NCBI GenBank assembly: GCA_008015155.1
Contig: SSFA01000017.1
Coordinates: 232,274 to 296,273 of the forward strand
Direction: 5' to 3'
DNA: 64,000 nt
Source: Thiothrix sp.
Lineage (GTDB): Bacteria > Pseudomonadota > Gammaproteobacteria > Thiotrichales > Thiotrichaceae
Of this stretch, positions 59,838-64,000 are shown one piece after another. Each line of letters opens with the position of its first letter. Position 1 is the stretch's first letter. The translations under genes and the position numbers were made by a program. Below the pieces are notes generated by a model. It made no database searches and was not told the origin of the DNA. It was given only the letters and a program-made list of their open reading frames with translations.

Positions 59838-59857
59838 AGTTTGACAACGCTATACAT

Positions 59858-59881
59858 GCCTCCTTTCTTAGCAAGGGAGGC
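59858..59881 (+). other. Second stem-loop before the FeS oxidoreductase gene
   Basis: GCCTCC pairs with GGAGGC, and CTT with AAG inside, so a nearly continuous hairpin. It ends 33 bases before the ATG at 59915. Together with the loop at 59817-59837 it forms a structured spacer. Confidence 0.4.
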
Positions 59882-59914
59882 TGAGTGTTGGTGTCTATTT
59901 ATGGAGCGACAGCA

Positions 59915-61255
59915 ATGGCAACCCCTAAGCGTGAAGGCAGTCTTGAGGCTGCAACCCGTCACCCCCTCGATTGGAAAAATCCTGAGTTTTATGATGAAGC
60001 CACAGTGCTTAAAGAAATGGAGCGCGTCTTCGACTTATGTCATGGTTGTCGGCGGTGTGTAAGTCTTTGCAACTCATTTCCTACACTATTTGATTTAGTC
60101 GACAACTCCGAATCGATGGAAGTTGATGGGGTTCAGAAAGAAGATTACTGGCAAGTCGTTGATCACTGCTACTTATGTGATCTTTGTTATATGACTAAAT
60201 GCCCTTACACACCACCGCATGAGTGGAATATCGATTTTCCGCATCTGATGCTGCGTGCTAAAGCAGTACGCTTTAAACAACATGGTGCGAGTATGCGCGA
60301 TAAGCTGCTAAGCTCGACAGATTTAGTAGGTAATTTAGCGGGTATTCCTGTTGTTTCTCAAGTTGTGAATACTTTGAATCAGAATACGACTTTCCGCAAA
60401 GGCTTAGCTAAATTTGGTGTCCATCCGAATGCTATTGTGCCTGCTTATCATAGTAAAACGGCGCGCCAACTGATCAATGCAGAGAAAACCCTAGAGCCGT
60501 CGGTCGCTGAACCTACCGCGCGCACGACTGGAAAGGTAGCTATTTTCACCACTTGTTATGGCAATCGTAATACCCCCGATACATTAGCGGATTTAATGAA
60601 GGTATTGGAGCACAATGGTCTTCCGGTGGCTTTGATGGCAAAAGAGCAATGCTGTGGGATGCCTAAATTGGAGCTAGGCGATCTGGAGGCAGTTGCAGCG
60701 GCTAAAGAGGTAAATATTCCGCAAATGCTCGCCATGATCCAAGATGGCTGGGATATTGTCGCGCCTATTCCTTCTTGTGTCTTGATGTTTAAGCAAGAAC
60801 TACCTTTAATGTTTCCCGAGGATGAAGGAGTTAAACGCGTCAAACAGCGCATCTTTGATCCTTTTGAATACTTAATTCTGCGCCATCGTGAAGGCAAGCT
60901 CAAAACGGATTTTAAGCAGTCTTTAGGAAAAGTCGCTTATCACACGGCTTGTCATTTACGAGTACAAAATATCGGCTATAAAACCCGTGAAATGCTGGAG
61001 CTAATTCCAGATACCAAAGTCGAGCTATTAGAGCGCTGTTCTGGGCATGATGGTACTTATGCAGTCAAAGCTGAATTCCATGAAATCTCCATGAAAATTT
61101 GTCGGCCCATTTTGAATAAGCTTAAACAGTCAAAGCCAGACTATTATGGCAGTGACTGTCCAATGGCGGGGGATCAGATTGAAAATGGTTTAGATGAGGG
61201 TGCAGATGCGCCTACCCACCCGTTAACGATGTTAAGGATTGCTTACGGACTCTAA
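59915..61255 (+). CDS. GlpC/HdrD-like Fe-S oxidoreductase
   Basis: 446 residues from ATG 59915 (MATPKREGSL) with GGAG eight bases upstream; a longer reading from 59885 is less likely. Two 4Fe-4S motifs: C42, C45, C48, C52 and C85, C88, C91, C96. Two CCG-type cysteine-rich domains follow: the first keeps CCG (EQCCGMPKLE), the second reads RCSGHDGTY, where Ser replaces one cysteine. The family transfers electrons between Fe-S clusters and quinones or thiols; GlpC anchors glycerol-3-phosphate dehydrogenase. Here the partner is probably rubrerythrin. Confidence 0.88.
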   Translation: MATPKREGSLEAATRHPLDWKNPEFYDEATVLKEMERVFDLCHGCRRCVSLCNSFPTLFDLVDNSESMEVDGVQKEDYWQVVDHCYLCDLCYMTKCPYTPPHEWNIDFPHLMLRAKAVRFKQHGASMRDKLLSSTDLVGNLAGIPVVSQVVNTLNQNTTFRKGLAKFGVHPNAIVPAYHSKTARQLINAEKTLEPSVAEPTARTTGKVAIFTTCYGNRNTPDTLADLMKVLEHNGLPVALMAKEQCCGMPKLELGDLEAVAAAKEVNIPQMLAMIQDGWDIVAPIPSCVLMFKQELPLMFPEDEGVKRVKQRIFDPFEYLILRHREGKLKTDFKQSLGKVAYHTACHLRVQNIGYKTREMLELIPDTKVELLERCSGHDGTYAVKAEFHEISMKICRPILNKLKQSKPDYYGSDCPMAGDQIENGLDEGADAPTHPLTMLRIAYGL

Positions 61256-61271
61256 CTTAAGGGAGAGCAGG

Positions 61272-61853
61272 ATGACTAAACTTACACGTGCAGACTTAAT
61301 GAGTCTGGAGCAGTATGCGGAGCAACGCAGCGCATTTCGGGAAAAAGTACTCGCGCATAAAGCAGCTCGTCAGGTTGCTATTGGCCCTAATGCAACCCTG
61401 TATTTTGAAGATCGCTTAACGATCCAATATCAAATTCAGGAAATGCTAAGAGTTGAAAGGATTTTCGAAGCAGCTGGTATTGAAGAGGAGCTAGCAGCCT
61501 ATAACCCCTTGATTCCAGATGGCGCTAACTGGAAAGCGACCTTTATGTTGGAGTTTCCAAATCCTGAAGAGCGTAAGCTTTGGCTGGCTAAACTCATTGG
61601 TATTGAGCGCCAAACTTGGGTGCAAATTAACGGCTTCGATCCTGTATTGGCGATTGCCAATGAAGATCTCAGTCGGGAAACTGCAGAAAAAACGGCAGCA
61701 GTGCATTTTATGCGTTTTGAGCTGAGTGCAGGTATGGTCGCAGCAGTGAAAGCAGGAGCTCAGGTATCGATTGGGATCAATCATCCTAATTACACTTATC
61801 ATACTGTTTTAGGCCAAGCTTCGGTTTTATCTTTAGCAGCTGATTTAAGTTAA
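61272..61853 (+). CDS. DUF3501 family protein
   Basis: 193 residues from ATG 61272 (MTKLTRADLM) with GGAGAGCAGG upstream. Conserved blocks: KAARQVAIGPNATLYFEDRLTIQYQIQEMLRVERIF and NPLIPDGANWKATFMLEF. No cysteines and no signal peptide, so a soluble cytoplasmic protein. Regularly found with rubrerythrin and an HdrD-like protein in proteobacteria; function unknown. Confidence 0.85.
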   Translation: MTKLTRADLMSLEQYAEQRSAFREKVLAHKAARQVAIGPNATLYFEDRLTIQYQIQEMLRVERIFEAAGIEEELAAYNPLIPDGANWKATFMLEFPNPEERKLWLAKLIGIERQTWVQINGFDPVLAIANEDLSRETAEKTAAVHFMRFELSAGMVAAVKAGAQVSIGINHPNYTYHTVLGQASVLSLAADLS

Positions 61854-61855
61854 AG

Positions 61856-62614
61856 ATGACAGTGCTGATTACTCAGGCCAGTGTCCATCATTTCACACAA
61901 CAGCTTGCAGAGCATCCGATCTATTCAGCGCTACAGACGCTAGAGGATTTGCAGCGCTTTATGGAGCAGCATATTTACTCAGTGTGGGATTTCATGTCGC
62001 TGATTAAATATCTGCAAGCTGCAGTGGCACCCACTTCAGTTCCTTGGTTGCCACAAGGAGACGGCTCTATTCGGCGCTTTATCAATGAATTAGTGCTAGA
62101 AGAAGAAAGTGATCAATTAGCGGATGGCAGCTATGCTAGTCATGTCGAATTGTATTTACGTGCTATGGTTGAGATTGGAGCGAATACAGGGCCTTTTCAA
62201 GCGTTTCTAAATACAGTCGAAACTAGAGGTATCGAAGCGGCCTTAGCTTTACCAAGTGTGCCCAAGGCTTCTAAGACTTTTACTCAACAGACCTTTAGTT
62301 TTCTAGCCAGCCAACAAGCGCATCAAGTAGCAGCAGCTCTAGCTCTTGGGCGTGAGCATATTATTCCTTTAATGTTTCGCTCTTTACTAGCACGAATGCA
62401 GATTACTGCTCGGGATGCACCGATCTTCCATTTTTATCTAAATCGGCATGTGCATTTAGATGAGGATTTTCATGCTCCCTTATCTTTGCGCTTACTAAAT
62501 AGTTTATGTGCGGAAGATTCGATCAAAGTAGACGAAGCCTTACAGGCAGCTCAGCAAGCTGTGAAGGCACGCTTAAGGTTTTGGGATGAAGTATTAGTAG
62601 CGCTGAAAGCTTAG
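61856..62614 (+). CDS. DUF3050 protein, probable heme-oxygenase-like fold
   Basis: 252-residue helical protein, two bases behind the DUF3501 gene. I recognise the DUF3050 pattern: FMEQHIYSVWDFMSLIKYLQ, INELVLEEESDQ, LGREHIIPLMF and RHVHLDEDFH. These carry carboxylates and histidines: E37/H39, E83-E84/H96, E167, and H198-x3-D202-x3-H206 in the last helix. That last spacing resembles the ligands of heme-oxygenase-like diiron oxidases. Whether iron is bound, and what is oxidised, is not known. Confidence 0.8.
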   Translation: MTVLITQASVHHFTQQLAEHPIYSALQTLEDLQRFMEQHIYSVWDFMSLIKYLQAAVAPTSVPWLPQGDGSIRRFINELVLEEESDQLADGSYASHVELYLRAMVEIGANTGPFQAFLNTVETRGIEAALALPSVPKASKTFTQQTFSFLASQQAHQVAAALALGREHIIPLMFRSLLARMQITARDAPIFHFYLNRHVHLDEDFHAPLSLRLLNSLCAEDSIKVDEALQAAQQAVKARLRFWDEVLVALKA

Positions 62615-62618
62615 GTGC

Positions 62619-63587
62619 TTAGTGGCTGCGATTTGTCGAAAACCAAGCTAAAGCTTCCAAAGCATCACGATAAGGGCCAGCTGCGAGGTACTTCAAATTA
62701 TCAATAGCCAGTTGTGCTTCCTGTTGTGCCAGCTTAGCGGTGTAATTTAAAGCATTAGTGTCACGGATAGCTTGAAGAATTTGGCCTAAGTTGTCTAAAC
62801 CTCCATGCTCAATCGAGTCGCGCAGCATTTGGGCGGTAGCTCCTGAGCTATTCCTTAGCGCTACGATTAAAGGCAGGGTGGGCTTGCCTTCTGCAAGATC
62901 ATCACCGACGTTTTTACCCATTTCCTCACTGCTAGCTGTATAGTCGAGCATATCGTCAACGATTTGAAAAGCGGTACCAAGATGCATCCCATAGCGAGCC
63001 ATCGCCTGCTCTTCATCGGTTGATTTATCCGCTAAGACAGCGCCTAACTGGCAGGCTGCCTCAAATAAACGCGCCGTTTTAGAGTGAATAACCTCCATAT
63101 AGCGCTCTTCAGTGGTATCGGGGTCATGGCAGTTCAGAAGCTGTAACACTTCGCCTTCAGCAATCACATTAGTGGTACTTGCAAGGATTTCCATCACGCG
63201 CATGCTGCCCACGTCCACCATCATTTCGAAGGAACGTGAATATAAAAAATCGCCTACTAATACAGCAGCTTGATTACCCCACACATTATTGGCAGTTTCT
63301 TTACCACGGCGTAAATCGGACTCGTCAACGACATCATCATGTAAGAGCGTGGCAGTATGGATAAATTCAATGATCGCAGCGACATCAATATGCCGATCGC
63401 CCTCATAACCACAAGCGCGGGCGCAAATGAGAGCTAATAAAGGTCGCAGGCGTTTACCACCACTATTAATAATATAATGGCTAAGTTGGTTGACCAAAGC
63501 GACATCAGAATACAAACGCCGTTGAATCAGCGTGTTGACAGCACGCATGTCCTCGGCGGTCAGCTGGAGTATTGTGGTAAAATCCAT
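62619..63587 (-). CDS. ispB: Octaprenyl diphosphate synthase
   Basis: 322 residues from ATG 63587 (MDFTTILQL); an upstream in-frame start at 63644 adds 19 residues without family support. All-trans prenyl chain elongation for ubiquinone. Aspartate motifs DDVVD (84-88) and DDMLD (211-215), GGKRLRPLL near 43. Divergent from rplU, the classical gammaproteobacterial arrangement. Confidence 0.95.
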   Translation of the reverse strand: MDFTTILQLTAEDMRAVNTLIQRRLYSDVALVNQLSHYIINSGGKRLRPLLALICARACGYEGDRHIDVAAIIEFIHTATLLHDDVVDESDLRRGKETANNVWGNQAAVLVGDFLYSRSFEMMVDVGSMRVMEILASTTNVIAEGEVLQLLNCHDPDTTEERYMEVIHSKTARLFEAACQLGAVLADKSTDEEQAMARYGMHLGTAFQIVDDMLDYTASSEEMGKNVGDDLAEGKPTLPLIVALRNSSGATAQMLRDSIEHGGLDNLGQILQAIRDTNALNYTAKLAQQEAQLAIDNLKYLAAGPYRDALEALAWFSTNRSH

Positions 63588-63692
63588 TATCAAGCTAGCT
63601 AGCTGAAAGCACTGCATGCTAGAAACAGCGTGCGATTGTGTCAAGCAATAGTCGCTATCTATCTTGCTTTACTAGGATCAAGATGAATTAGT

Positions 63693-63721
63693 TTGACCTA
63701 AGCTAGGGAAAACAGTAGAAT
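63693..63721 (+). promoter_or_regulatory. Sigma-70 promoter of rplU
   Basis: TTGACC (63693-63698), 17-base spacer, TAGAAT (63716-63721). Both match consensus in five of six positions. 43 bases of leader follow. Confidence 0.75.
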
Positions 63722-63764
63722 TTCGCGGCTCTTTAACAGGACATTTTTCTGGAGAATCTTAATC

Positions 63765-64000
63765 ATGTACGCGATCATCGTAACCGGCGGTAAACAATAC
63801 CGCGTCGCGCAAGGCGACACACTGCTAGTTGAAAAGCTAGAAGTGGAAGAAGGCGCAAGCATTGATTTTGAGAATGTCCTGATGGTCGGGGAAGGTGAAT
63901 CAGTGCAAATTGGTACACCTTACCTTGCAGGAAGTAAGGTGACTGCAACGGTAAAGGCCCAGACTCGCGGCGAGAAAGTGCGGATTATGAAGTTCCGCCG
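63765..64000 (+). CDS. rplU: 50S ribosomal protein L21 (partial, cut by window end)
   Basis: First 78 residues of L21 (usually about 103). Start MYAIIVTGGKQYRVAQGD, then FENVLMVGEGE and the YLAGSKVTATVKAQTRGEKVRI block. Ribosome site TGGAGA. rpmA would be expected next, beyond the window. Confidence 0.96.
   Translation, partial: MYAIIVTGGKQYRVAQGDTLLVEKLEVEEGASIDFENVLMVGEGESVQIGTPYLAGSKVTATVKAQTRGEKVRIMKFR

Noticed and set aside
59829..60062. 77-codon frame across the FeS gene start
   Set aside because: Out of frame with the Fe-S motifs of the real gene.

Overview
This is a 64 kb chromosomal window from a gammaproteobacterium. The evidence is the order metY-rimP-nusA-infB-rbfA-truB, rpoE-rseA-rseB-rseC, a rhodanese/grxC/secB/gpsA block, and EnvC with a carboxy-terminal protease. 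The separate nuoC and nuoD genes and the DUF2818 gene after nuoN are common near the beta/gamma boundary. A persulfide-type ArsR regulator and a YcaO/OsmC fusion would suit a sulfur-oxidising lineage such as the Thiotrichales (Thiothrix-like). That placement is inference; no rRNA gene is present to settle it. Gene density is high. I see no prophage, insertion sequence, CRISPR array or toxin-antitoxin pair.

Layout. 1-5118 (minus): a tight operon of a SelD-neighbour type FAD oxidoreductase, a TVP38-flavoprotein fusion broken by a one-base frameshift, and a YnjB/YnjC-type ABC importer running off the left edge. 5223-13809: DUF3047, hemL, a secreted trypsin-like protease overlapping a membrane FHA protein, rsmE, a DUF6394-like protein with a two-RCK potassium channel, and sbmA. 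14140-28994: complete nuoA-N operon plus DUF2818. 29066-35376: initiator tRNA followed by the translation/transcription operon rimP-nusA-infB-rbfA-truB. 35426-38120: YcaO/OsmC fusion and a small orphan acidic protein. 38287-42765: nadB divergent from the sigma-E operon, which lacks a linked mucD. 42815-50927: a DMT protein, a small secreted protein, glmU-glmS, a SulP transporter, moaC and a ctpA-type protease. 51060-56617: envC divergent from an SqrR/BigR-like regulator, then rhodanese, glutaredoxin, thioredoxin 2, secB, gpsA and gshB. 56620-62614: YdcH, OsmC, an NlpC/P60 lipoprotein, a small membrane peptide, then rubrerythrin, FeS oxidoreductase, DUF3501 and DUF3050. 62619-64000: ispB divergent from rplU (cut by the window end).

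Most genes are core metabolism. The places most worth a second look are: the regulator at 52535-52900, whose two cysteines have exactly the SqrR spacing and whose promoter overlaps a palindrome; the rubrerythrin/FeS/DUF3501/DUF3050 operon, whose last gene shows a possible heme-oxygenase-fold diiron ligand set; the redox and ABC-importer operon at the left edge with its frameshift; and the protease-FHA pair. No fully new system can be proven from sequence alone.
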